Positions 43,374 through 51,074 of a DNA stretch of 55,815 nucleotides are shown piece by piece (within the stretch, counting starts at the first letter, position 1; each line of letters begins with the position of its first letter). Made by a program: the position numbers and the translations under genes. Under the pieces are notes generated by a model, which was given only the letters and a program-made list of their open reading frames with translations, did not search any database and had not been told where the DNA came from. Origin of the DNA: Chitinophaga pinensis (lineage in GTDB: Bacteria > Bacteroidota > Bacteroidia > Chitinophagales > Chitinophagaceae); contig CAMCHR010000006.1 in assembly GCA_945874755.1 (NCBI GenBank), positions 1 through 55,815 of the forward strand, given 5' to 3'.

Positions 43374-44720
43374 TTAATAGTAATACCCGAAAATAATATT
43401 CATTTCATCCTCACTTGTTAATCCAAAATTAACTAATTTATTAGTAGTATTGTTATAGGTCACCACACTGGTCAATCCTTCTCCTGCTTTCAGTAGAATG
43501 GGTGTGGCAAGGTTGATTACTATTGGATGCTCCCAATCTGTATTTTCATAAACAACCTCCCCATTTCTCGTTCCACCCAGAATTTTAATTTGAAATTTCT
43601 CACCCAACTTATGGAAATGCGATGTAAGTGTAATTACGGTTACTGCTTTGTTAAAGGTATAATTGGTTGTGACAGTTTTGCGTGAATTAGCAGGAATAGA
43701 AAAATTATAATTGGCAAAATTTATAGACTGCGCCTCTTTTACGACATTTGCTTGAGATACTGTATACATATTAATATAGTTCTCTCCTGTTAAATTGATG
43801 TTCTGTTTATTAAAATAATGTGCATTCAGGTCAAGCGCTGTAGCCGGGGGAACTTTCAGAGCAACGCCTGCAGGAAATGTGTAGGTTGTATTTACATCTG
43901 TACCACCACCCAAAAATATATGGTTCTGCATTTGTGCAAATGTGGTTATATTAATACTTGCGTCTGAATTATACAAATCCCTCAATGTGTTTACGGGTGG
44001 TAATAGAGTAGTGCTTTGGAACCCATATAAAACAAAATGATGGCTATTTGGTCGGCCCTGCATAGTAATTTTATTTACATACACAGTGGAAGTATTGGGG
44101 GTAGTTCTGTTTACAAACACTTCGCGTTCTGTGTTGGGACTTACTGTAAACGCATTGATTGCTAATTGAAATCCATCTGCTGCTGCAGGTGCCTGCATGG
44201 GTGCAAAAACCTGGCTGCAACCTGCATTATTGGACAGTATGGTTTCATCAACAACACTTCCTGTTTTGGGTGCTCCTTTTATGATCCATTGTTTAATAAA
44301 TTCTATTTGTCCCAACGTTAAATTAGTCCCCCCTAATGGCATTAAAGCACCATATTTTGAAGTTGTCTGACAATCAATTTTCTGATATAAAAAACTACTT
44401 ATATAATCACCCGGCTTTACCCTTACTAGCCCGGCGGTTTTTGCAGCCGCATTTTTTGAAATGATATTAATTAAATTATCATATGCAGTAGCTGAAGTTA
44501 ACAATAAGTTATGCTGAACATAGTTAGGATCAATGGTAGATGCATGACAACCACTTGTTGCACAGGTAGGTGTGAGAATTTTATCCTGAATAATTGTCCA
44601 AGTATCTTTTACAGGATTGCTTACAGCAATTGTCTCGTTCGTATTTTTTGTACAGGACTCCATGGAAAAAGAAACGATTATCATTGCAGTTGCAATAATT
44701 GCTATATTGGAATATTTCAT
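43374..44720 (-). CDS. Lipoprotein with cytochrome c-like and PHM-type copper monooxygenase domains
   Basis: The 448-residue protein has a lipoprotein-type signal (Cys23 in SMESCTKN). The N-terminal domain (about 40-150) has a heme-type motif CATSGCH (C53, C58, H59; CX4CH) and a likely axial Met in LMPLGG (M127). The C-terminal part (about 180-448) resembles type II ascorbate-dependent copper monooxygenases such as peptidylglycine alpha-hydroxylase. HH227-228 and H301 (LNAHYF) would bind CuH; H368 and H370 (SHFHKLG) plus M440 (SEDEMN) would bind CuM. All six ligands are present, so it is probably active. It begins 51 nt after the ATP-grasp/SET gene and probably shares its operon. Confidence 0.72.
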   Translation of the reverse strand: MKYSNIAIIATAMIIVSFSMESCTKNTNETIAVSNPVKDTWTIIQDKILTPTCATSGCHASTIDPNYVQHNLLLTSATAYDNLINIISKNAAAKTAGLVRVKPGDYISSFLYQKIDCQTTSKYGALMPLGGTNLTLGQIEFIKQWIIKGAPKTGSVVDETILSNNAGCSQVFAPMQAPAAADGFQLAINAFTVSPNTEREVFVNRTTPNTSTVYVNKITMQGRPNSHHFVLYGFQSTTLLPPVNTLRDLYNSDASINITTFAQMQNHIFLGGGTDVNTTYTFPAGVALKVPPATALDLNAHYFNKQNINLTGENYINMYTVSQANVVKEAQSINFANYNFSIPANSRKTVTTNYTFNKAVTVITLTSHFHKLGEKFQIKILGGTRNGEVVYENTDWEHPIVINLATPILLKAGEGLTSVVTYNNTTNKLVNFGLTSEDEMNIIFGYYY

Positions 44721-44771
44721 TTAGTATTATTATTAAATATTATTAAGTTAAATAAAATCTTATGATTTCAG

Positions 44772-46208
44772 TTATAAATTTTTCCCTTTAATGATCCCTT
44801 TACATTTTGAAGAACCGCATTTACATTCAAAAGGCTCCATCGTATAGTCTAAGAACTCAGCATAATCCAAAGTTAATTCTTCTCCTTTTTTGATTGCCCT
44901 ATTAGTCATCACATTCAACCCTTGATACTCACAATTAGCATCACATGAATGATTTTGTGGGGACCATTCTTCTGGTTTTAAATCCCAAAGAATATAAGTG
45001 TCCTTGCTTATAGGGTAAGCGTATTTCCTGAAATTCAATTTTTCTCTTTCATTCCAATTTTCATCCACATATTTTTTTGTAACTATTCTTTGAGCTTTCT
45101 CTTCCCCCTTAAATAACAAGGTATTTTTAGGTAAATCATTCTTGGCATGAATGCCATAGCCAGAAATAGAATTACCTTTAATATTGTAGGGTTTTTGTTT
45201 TCTTTGATGGCGGGCCATTCCTTCTATAATGATACGTTCTAAAAAGCCTCTTTTACCAACACCATCATGCATTAAAATATAATCTGCAGATCCCTCATAT
45301 CCTTCTGCATAGAAAACAGAACAAGTGAAATTGATTTCTAAAAAAAATATTTCCCCTTTATTATTCATTCTAAAGTCCATTCTAGCATAACCAACACCAT
45401 TAAATGACAAGAAAACTTGTTCTGCAATTAATTTAAGTTGATTAGCTAATCCTTTATCTTCTACTCCAATATTAGCATTAGGATGTAATTCGGAGGTTTT
45501 TAATGCATAGGTCTTAAACGCAAATCCTTCAGGAAATATATATTCAACTGGTTTAAAAGTAGTGCAAGTTCTACCATCTTCATTACCACAAACTAATACG
45601 GTGAATTCTCTGCCATCTATATATTCTTCTACAAGTGCACTTCCAAACTCATCTAATATAGATAATACCTTTTTATTTAAATCTTCAATATTATTAACTT
45701 TTGATTGGTCATCTATCCCTAAACTATCTCCGGCTTTTGCAGGCTTTACAAATAAAGGAAATTGAAGATTACCAGGAAGTATACCAATTTCATCCTTATT
45801 TTCAATTATGATGTGAGCAGGTGTCTTTATCGATTCGCAAAAAGCTAGGTATTTCATAATTGCCTTTGTTGGATCATATAAATTCGCCGTAGGGCCAGTA
45901 TAAGGAAGATCTAATAAATCTAAGCTGGTTATAACATCAATAGATGGTACTTTCCATTCTAAATAACCTTCACAAAGGTTGATATAGATATCATAATGCT
46001 GATGTTTTAATTCTTTTAATTGTTGGTATGTACTTAATTTATTTATAAAAATATGATGAATACTAGCTTCAGGTAAAATAATGGACAAATCTCTCTTTGG
46101 ATCGTAATATTGATAGTCCACTCCAGAAGTAGAATAATCAGGTTGAAGTACAGCTATCTTTAAATTAGCGAAACTTTTAGGATTGTTTAATTGAGGAAGT
46201 GTATGCAC
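44772..46208 (-). CDS. ATP-grasp ligase fused to a SET-domain lysine methyltransferase
   Basis: The 478-residue fusion has an N-terminal D-Ala-D-Ala-ligase-like ATP-grasp domain (about 1-335): PLFVKPAKAGDSLGI with ATP-binding K155, ALVEEYIDG, and YARMDFR...FFLEINFTCS with Mg ligands D278, E291 and N293. Residues 341-452 form a SET domain with GYG (350-352), NHSCDANC (419-426) and GEELTLDY (443-449), followed by post-SET cysteines CKCGSSKC (462-469) for zinc. All catalytic SET motifs are intact. It should form an amide bond on one substrate and methylate lysine on the same or another; both substrates are unknown. It starts at GTG, 3 nt after the other ATP-grasp gene. No signal peptide. Confidence 0.85.
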   Translation of the reverse strand: MHTLPQLNNPKSFANLKIAVLQPDYSTSGVDYQYYDPKRDLSIILPEASIHHIFINKLSTYQQLKELKHQHYDIYINLCEGYLEWKVPSIDVITSLDLLDLPYTGPTANLYDPTKAIMKYLAFCESIKTPAHIIIENKDEIGILPGNLQFPLFVKPAKAGDSLGIDDQSKVNNIEDLNKKVLSILDEFGSALVEEYIDGREFTVLVCGNEDGRTCTTFKPVEYIFPEGFAFKTYALKTSELHPNANIGVEDKGLANQLKLIAEQVFLSFNGVGYARMDFRMNNKGEIFFLEINFTCSVFYAEGYEGSADYILMHDGVGKRGFLERIIIEGMARHQRKQKPYNIKGNSISGYGIHAKNDLPKNTLLFKGEEKAQRIVTKKYVDENWNEREKLNFRKYAYPISKDTYILWDLKPEEWSPQNHSCDANCEYQGLNVMTNRAIKKGEELTLDYAEFLDYTMEPFECKCGSSKCKGIIKGKNL

Positions 46209-46211
46209 AGA

Positions 46212-47330
46212 TTAATTTTTATTTCTAGAAAATGCATCATTAATAATATCTATAACTAATTCAGTAAAACTTTGATTAGCAAATTTTAAAATGGCACCAA
46301 TGGAAGTGAAATTCTCGTCTTCACTAATTCCGCATTGTGCATTCACTTCTAATACATACACTTCTCCAGTATGTTTATTCATTCTAACGTCGACTCTTGT
46401 ATACCCTGTTCCTTTAACAGCTTCATATGCTTCCCAAGAAATTTTTTGTACTTCTTTTTGAATTGCAGGATCACATAAATGATATTCATAAAAGTTTTCT
46501 TCAGAAGGCATAGGGCTTTCATCTTCATAAATCTCCCAGAGTCTATCAAAGGATAAAAACTTTTCTTGTTCTGGCAGAGAAGCATGGAACACTCTCTCTA
46601 CTGGAGGGTATATTTTTGCAAGTTCAGGTTGATTATATGATCCAACAATCATAACCGTATATTCAGGTCCTTCTATGAAAGATTCAGCAACAATACCATC
46701 CATAACTAAATTCCAACCTCTATACCCATCAAACATTTTATATAATTGTGTTGTAAGTGCTTTTGTATCATTAACCACATTTTTAATACCAACTCCCATA
46801 CTACCTCCTGAAACAGCTGGCTTTAAAATCAAAGGCTTGCCTAGTATTTGTAATAATTCTTCTGCATTATGATTTTTATCTTGAATAGCAACCCAATTAG
46901 GTGTAAGCACACCAGCTTGATCAAAAGCTTTTTTCATTGGAATCTTTGAAGTAGTAATTTGATAAAAATCTTCTGTAGCTCCAGTATATATTAAATTTTT
47001 TGCTTTTAGTGCTTTAATTACAGATACACCAGGAGCTCCATTTATTTCATCTCCATCGCATAGATTAAATACAACAGGAAAAAATATTCCATTATCTCTT
47101 TCATAAGCGATCTCTAAAATTATTTTTTCATAATCTTCTAAACTAACAGATTGCCATTTCCAATCAATATTTAAGGAAGTAAAAACCTTTGTATACTCAG
47201 CTATATTTTGACTAAAGTCATAGTAATATGCCAAATTTGGATCTGGATTATTGATTGAAGGTGCCAATACCCATACTTTTAACATACTAACAGGAACATA
47301 GGGATGAAATAAATGTCGAAGTGAGCTCAT
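46212..47330 (-). CDS. D-Ala-D-Ala-ligase-like ATP-grasp protein
   Basis: The 372-residue cytoplasmic protein has a pre-ATP-grasp domain (1-120; FNLCDGDEINGAPGVSV) and an ATP-grasp domain with KPLILKPAVSGGSMGVGI (K170 and glycine loop), AESFIEGPEYTVM and RVDVRMN...YVLEVNAQCG with D314, E328 and N330 for Mg-ATP. Key residues match the Ddl family. Cell-wall Ddl would usually sit in the mur/dcw cluster and be about 320 residues, so this one is probably a specialised amino-acid or peptide ligase. It is the first gene of the operon with the ATP-grasp/SET fusion, an arrangement that suggests the two work in sequence. Confidence 0.83.
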   Translation of the reverse strand: MSSLRHLFHPYVPVSMLKVWVLAPSINNPDPNLAYYYDFSQNIAEYTKVFTSLNIDWKWQSVSLEDYEKIILEIAYERDNGIFFPVVFNLCDGDEINGAPGVSVIKALKAKNLIYTGATEDFYQITTSKIPMKKAFDQAGVLTPNWVAIQDKNHNAEELLQILGKPLILKPAVSGGSMGVGIKNVVNDTKALTTQLYKMFDGYRGWNLVMDGIVAESFIEGPEYTVMIVGSYNQPELAKIYPPVERVFHASLPEQEKFLSFDRLWEIYEDESPMPSEENFYEYHLCDPAIQKEVQKISWEAYEAVKGTGYTRVDVRMNKHTGEVYVLEVNAQCGISEDENFTSIGAILKFANQSFTELVIDIINDAFSRNKN

Positions 47331-47490
47331 TACAGTAATATATGGTTGGTAATAGTTACTCTGAAGTTATAAATTATTTATGAAAAGATGGTATTATTCA
47401 AGTCAAATTACTGAATCTTTTAATTAATTAGATAATCATAAAAGAACTGATTTTATCCATAGCTGGGATAAAATAATCTCTAGTTACAAG

Positions 47491-47520
47491 AAAGCACTAA
47501 GGATTTAAGGTAAGTGCTTG
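47491..47520 (-). terminator. Intergenic hairpin element B, copy 3
   Basis: AAGCAC / GTGCTT arms enclose TAAGGATTTAAGGTAA. Compared with copies 1 and 2 the stem changes from GGAC/GTCC to GCAC/GTGC, a compensatory pair change. It is downstream of crcB on the minus strand. Confidence 0.65.
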
Positions 47521-47567
47521 AAAAATAGGTTTTCGGCACGCAAAGGAATTTAGAATTTCTAATAGAA

Positions 47568-47942
47568 TTAAAATCTTTCGGCAACAAATAAACCACCGAA
47601 TGTTGCAGTTACACAAACTACAATAGTCAATAAAATATAGAAAAGCATTGTGCTATTTTGACCTTGTTGAAAGAGTGTGAGTGTTTCGCTGCTAAAGGCC
47701 GAGAAGGTGCTGAAGCCTCCACAGAAGCCCACTGCCCAAAATAAACGTGAAGCTGGTGAAAGTAGCTGTTTTTGGTCTGCCAATCCAATAATAAAACCCA
47801 ATACAAAACAGGCTATAATGTTGATTGTAAATGTGCCAAAAGGGAAATTAGAATTATGTAAAGCGTTTACCCATTTGCCAAGTAAAAACCTAACTAAGCT
47901 GCCTAATCCGCCGCCAATAAAAACATAAATTAGTTCCTTCAT
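47568..47942 (-). CDS. crcB: Fluoride channel CrcB (Fluc)
   Basis: The 124-residue membrane protein has four TM segments and the Fluc signatures GGGLGSLVRFLLGKW, PFGTFTINIIACFVLGFIIG and GFCGGFSTFSAFSSETLTLF with the conserved Phe box that lines the fluoride pore. The dual-topology dimer exports fluoride from the cytoplasm. I saw no fluoride riboswitch in front of it. Repeat elements flank it: A copy 4 upstream and B copy 3 downstream. Confidence 0.94.
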   Translation of the reverse strand: MKELIYVFIGGGLGSLVRFLLGKWVNALHNSNFPFGTFTINIIACFVLGFIIGLADQKQLLSPASRLFWAVGFCGGFSTFSAFSSETLTLFQQGQNSTMLFYILLTIVVCVTATFGGLFVAERF

Positions 47943-48027
47943 GGCTTCAAAGTTAAACTAATTTTTTTGTGATATACAATGCTATTGATATGGCTGTAAA
48001 TCCTTAAAATAAAGTGATCAAAACAGA

Positions 48028-48066
48028 AATCAACTAATATTAAGCGAATTCAAGGGGGTTTTTCCT
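48028..48066. repeat. Intergenic repeat element A, copy 4
   Basis: AATCAACTAATATTAAGCGA, then ATTCAAGGGGGTTTTTCC. It aligns well with copy 1 at 39547 over about 35 nt. It sits between the GNAT gene and crcB. Confidence 0.5.
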
Positions 48067-48088
48067 CACGCAAACCTTTATAGATAAA

Positions 48089-48595
48089 CTATACCTTCAA
48101 CTCAAATAAACTAACCACTGCGTTGTGGTAATGTTGAGGTAAGACGTCCGTATTCATTAATTGAGAGAGCCCTAAGAACTCAAAACCACAAGAAGTATAG
48201 TGCTCTATTAGTTTTAGGTTCTCTCCTACTGTATCCATGCGGACAAAATTCTTTCCATTCTGAGTTGCATAATTTTTAGACCATTCAACAATTTTATTGA
48301 CTAATCCTTTTCCTCTAAATTTAGGGTTAGTGGTTATCCTATGAATATAAACCGATGGATCTTTGTCCTTGACTTCCCAAATTAGAGGATCGGAAAATGT
48401 AGTCGCCCAAATACATACGACCTCTCCATCAATGATCATTTTCCATTGTCTATTCTCTACAATTTCATTTACAACCATTTGTCTATCAAATTCCGGCCAA
48501 TGACTAATGAACCTTTCTTTTTGATATGCAGTAGCAGACCTATATAAATCGATTATAAAATCTACATCCTCAATTGTACTATTTTGTATTTCCAT
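48089..48595 (-). CDS. GNAT family N-acetyltransferase
   Basis: The 168-residue protein has the GNAT fold with the acetyl-CoA loop RITTNPKFRGKGLVNKIVEW (motif A, Q/RxxGxG/A variant FRGKGL) and TSCGFEFLG (motif B). It transfers an acetyl group from acetyl-CoA to an unknown amine. It is located 15 nt downstream of the DUF3817 gene on the same strand. Confidence 0.88.
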   Translation of the reverse strand: MEIQNSTIEDVDFIIDLYRSATAYQKERFISHWPEFDRQMVVNEIVENRQWKMIIDGEVVCIWATTFSDPLIWEVKDKDPSVYIHRITTNPKFRGKGLVNKIVEWSKNYATQNGKNFVRMDTVGENLKLIEHYTSCGFEFLGLSQLMNTDVLPQHYHNAVVSLFELKV

Positions 48596-48610
48596 TTTAT
48601 CTTTAAATTT

Positions 48611-48916
48611 TTATTTGTCAAATTTTCTAAAAAGCACTTTGTCTGCATAAAAAGTTCCAAACGGTATAAGTGAAGCTAAAAAAGCCATAAACATTTTGAA
48701 TATGCTCCAGCGATGTAAAAATGAAACTTGAAGCAATAAGACTATATAAAGAACAAAAAGAATTCCATGAGCTAAACCAACTATGTAATTTGGCTGTGGC
48801 ATCGAAAATTTGTATTTCAAAATCATCGTAAAGCCTAAAAGTAAAAACGAACAACCTTCTAAAAATGCTACAATTCGAAGTCTCCCCAATACCGTTTTCA
48901 ATAATTTTTTTACCAT
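48611..48916 (-). CDS. DUF3817 integral membrane protein
   Basis: The 101-residue protein has three predicted TM segments and the DUF3817 pattern LRIVAFLEGCSFLLLGFTMI, NYIVGLAHGILFVLYIVLLL and LIPFGTFYADKVLF. DUF3817 members are small inner-membrane proteins of unknown role. It is co-directional with the GNAT gene downstream and follows a secreted methyltransferase-like gene by 22 nt. Confidence 0.88.
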   Translation of the reverse strand: MVKKLLKTVLGRLRIVAFLEGCSFLLLGFTMILKYKFSMPQPNYIVGLAHGILFVLYIVLLLQVSFLHRWSIFKMFMAFLASLIPFGTFYADKVLFRKFDK

Positions 48917-48938
48917 TTTATTATATATTTTATAATTT

Positions 48939-49640
48939 CTATTTTGTAAAAACCATGCAGTGCTGCCATGGAAGATTATCTATATTTTTATCAAATGTAA
49001 AACCTGCTGCTTTAAATTCTTTAATGGCCTGCGCTTTACTCATTTTATGAATGGTTTTAATTGGTACAGTTAAATCTTCTGACCTAAATTCTACAAGCAC
49101 TAATTTACCACCAGGTTTTAATGCAGCCAGCATCGATAAGGCCATTTCATAAGGATAAGAAAATTGATGGTATACGTCAACTAACAACATCATATCAACG
49201 GTATTTTCTGGTAAAGACAGTTTTTGTTCTGTACTTAATACAGGTACTATACGTGTCAATTTTCCCTTCTTGATTCTTTCATTTAAGTAGGTAATCATTT
49301 CTGGCTCAACGTCTACTGCAAATACTTTACCATTTCCCACCATTTTTGAAAGCAATGCACTATGGTAGCCACTACCCGCTCCTATATCAGCAATAACCAT
49401 ACCTGGTTTTACAGCTAAATTTTTTAATAATAGAGAAGTATTTTCTTCCATTTCTCTTTCATCTCTTTCAAGCCAATCTATCCCGTAATGACTCATTACT
49501 TGTGCAATTTGTCTGCCCATATACCACTTACTAATACCGTTTGGGTCCCCAGTCTTTGTATTATATCGATCTTGACCCAATGAAAATAGGGAGAGTGATA
49601 GAAAAGTAAAAAGAAGTATATAGGGTTTTAATGTATGCAT
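48939..49640 (-). CDS. SAM-dependent methyltransferase with an N-terminal signal peptide
   Basis: The 233-residue protein begins MHTLKPYILLFTFLSLSLFS, ending LGQ, a strong signal peptide. A class I SAM methyltransferase domain follows, with motif I IADIGAGSGYHSALLSK, the acidic residue in KVFAVDVEPEMI (motif II) and DMMLLVDVYHQF (motif IV). It is strange that a SAM enzyme is predicted to be exported, since SAM is cytoplasmic. The protein may be membrane-tethered facing the cytoplasm, or the domain may have another function. Similar exported versions exist in Bacteroidota as far as I recall, which is not checked here. Confidence 0.75.
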   Translation of the reverse strand: MHTLKPYILLFTFLSLSLFSLGQDRYNTKTGDPNGISKWYMGRQIAQVMSHYGIDWLERDEREMEENTSLLLKNLAVKPGMVIADIGAGSGYHSALLSKMVGNGKVFAVDVEPEMITYLNERIKKGKLTRIVPVLSTEQKLSLPENTVDMMLLVDVYHQFSYPYEMALSMLAALKPGGKLVLVEFRSEDLTVPIKTIHKMSKAQAIKEFKAAGFTFDKNIDNLPWQHCMVFTK

Positions 49641-49650
49641 GGATATGTTT

Positions 49651-50958
49651 TTATTTAATTAATATCACTTTCAAATTTTTGCTTTTAATTTTTTTGATAG
49701 CTGACTCAATAGATTTTTCAGGTTCTATGATATTATATTCACCCCAAAAATTAACGTCTGGAGAGTTGGGAATTCTATCAGACATAATTACGTAGGGGTT
49801 CAATTTTTGAGTGTTTATTTGAGCCAGACTATCTTGATTTTTCCAATTAGTATTAACCAATTCAAAAGTAGTATTATAGCTAGTATTAAATATCCATTTA
49901 TCCCAATTTAATTTAAATGTAATATCTCCACGAGAATAAGAAAAAATCCATTTATTATTTTGTTGTCTGTAATCAACCTGATAGCTAACTTCTGTTGGGT
50001 AAAGAACAAGTCCTTTTGGCTTTTTACGTGTAAAAATTAGTCCTGCTTTGATTCTATTTTCAACATTAAGTTGAAAGGTTGCACTTATGATAGCAAGACT
50101 TTTTGCATCGATAAATAATTTTCCACTATAAAGTGGATCAGGGTCTTTAAGAGATGATTTTTGTTTAAAAGAGATAATTAAGACCTGCTTATCATTAATT
50201 TGGGTAATATCCTCAAAGCGAAAATTATACAAATCAAATACATTTTCTGAGAATATATTAATTGGGTCTTTTATTAAATCAATAAATAATGCTGTAAAAA
50301 GACCTCCTTCTAATTTAAAATTTACAGTATCTAATTTAGTATAATCAACATTTTTTCTACCCTTTAAAATATTGACTTGATCTTGCACACCTGACGAAAA
50401 TGGCATTTTTTCAATATCAACAATAGATTCTAAAACTGTGACATAAGTACGTCTTTTTTTTATTGATTCTCTGTAAAAACCAACCATTTGAATAGCGCTA
50501 TCTCCATAATTAATTGAACGATTATTGAGTACATTTGAAAATAATTTATTGGCATCCATCACATTTACAACTACATCTTTGAGTATAATATTGACAGGTT
50601 CTAAATACAATAAATTTTTTTCTTGCTTCAAATCTTTGATTGAAATAACTTTATCTTTATAACCTAAAAATGAAATAATAAGACTTGCGTCTTGTCTATC
50701 TATAGGAATTTTGATTAAAAAATCTCCTTCACTATTACTGATAGTAGAAATATTTGATCCAGAAACTGTAATGCTTGCAAAAGTTAATTCATTCTTTGAT
50801 TTACTATCCAAAATGGTTCCTTTAAAATATTTAAATGAACTAGAATCATTGTTGTTAAAAGAATTTATTTGTGCTTCTGATTGTATTATAGCAAGAAAAA
50901 AGAAAGACAATCCTATTATGCATCTAAAAAAAAATTGGCAAGATTTCATTTTGTTCAT
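49651..50958 (-). CDS. CarboxypepD-regulatory-like domain outer-membrane-associated protein
   Basis: The 435-residue protein has a signal peptide (about 1-30, ending QSEAQ). A carboxypeptidase-regulatory-like domain follows (45-125; YFKGTILDSKSKNELTFASI, then ISNSEGDFLIKIP and ISFLGYKDK), as in the N-terminus of SusC proteins, but no TonB plug or barrel. The rest is beta-rich (LFIDAKSLAIISATFQLNVE; SYQVDYRQQNNKWIFSYSRG) and resembles other secreted Bacteroidota proteins with this layout. The function is unknown. Two ATG codons (50958 and 50949) could start it. It is 10 nt upstream of the exported methyltransferase gene, so both are likely one transcript. Confidence 0.75.
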   Translation of the reverse strand: MNKMKSCQFFFRCIIGLSFFFLAIIQSEAQINSFNNNDSSSFKYFKGTILDSKSKNELTFASITVSGSNISTISNSEGDFLIKIPIDRQDASLIISFLGYKDKVISIKDLKQEKNLLYLEPVNIILKDVVVNVMDANKLFSNVLNNRSINYGDSAIQMVGFYRESIKKRRTYVTVLESIVDIEKMPFSSGVQDQVNILKGRKNVDYTKLDTVNFKLEGGLFTALFIDLIKDPINIFSENVFDLYNFRFEDITQINDKQVLIISFKQKSSLKDPDPLYSGKLFIDAKSLAIISATFQLNVENRIKAGLIFTRKKPKGLVLYPTEVSYQVDYRQQNNKWIFSYSRGDITFKLNWDKWIFNTSYNTTFELVNTNWKNQDSLAQINTQKLNPYVIMSDRIPNSPDVNFWGEYNIIEPEKSIESAIKKIKSKNLKVILIK

Positions 50959-51026
50959 ACATATAAAGATTTAATCAAATTAAAATTAATATTCTATTGA
51001 AGTTAATCAATTTATAAGAATAAAAA

Positions 51027-51050
51027 AGGCTGTCTCCGGGGAGACAGCCT
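51027..51050 (-). terminator. Terminator of the third SusC/SusD operon
   Basis: AGGCTGTCTCC and GGAGACAGCCT pair perfectly. On the minus strand the stem is followed by a run of six T, ending the SusC-SusD transcript after 51075. Confidence 0.88.
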
Positions 51051-51074
51051 CAATAATTTAGTAATATATAAAGC

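Noticed and set aside
47331..47490. Short peptide frames upstream of the ATP-grasp pair as possible precursor peptide
   Set aside because: Only 10-13 codon frames are present, with no leader-core pattern; no support for a precursor.
39547..48066. Chromosomal integron cassette array suggested by repeats between small genes
   Set aside because: No integrase is present, the repeats lack attC-type RYYYAAC/GTRRRY paired core sites, genes lie on both strands, and the elements are too short and dissimilar.
47943..48088. Fluoride riboswitch in front of crcB
   Set aside because: I could not find the conserved pseudoknot sequence blocks of the fluoride aptamer in the 146 nt before the gene.
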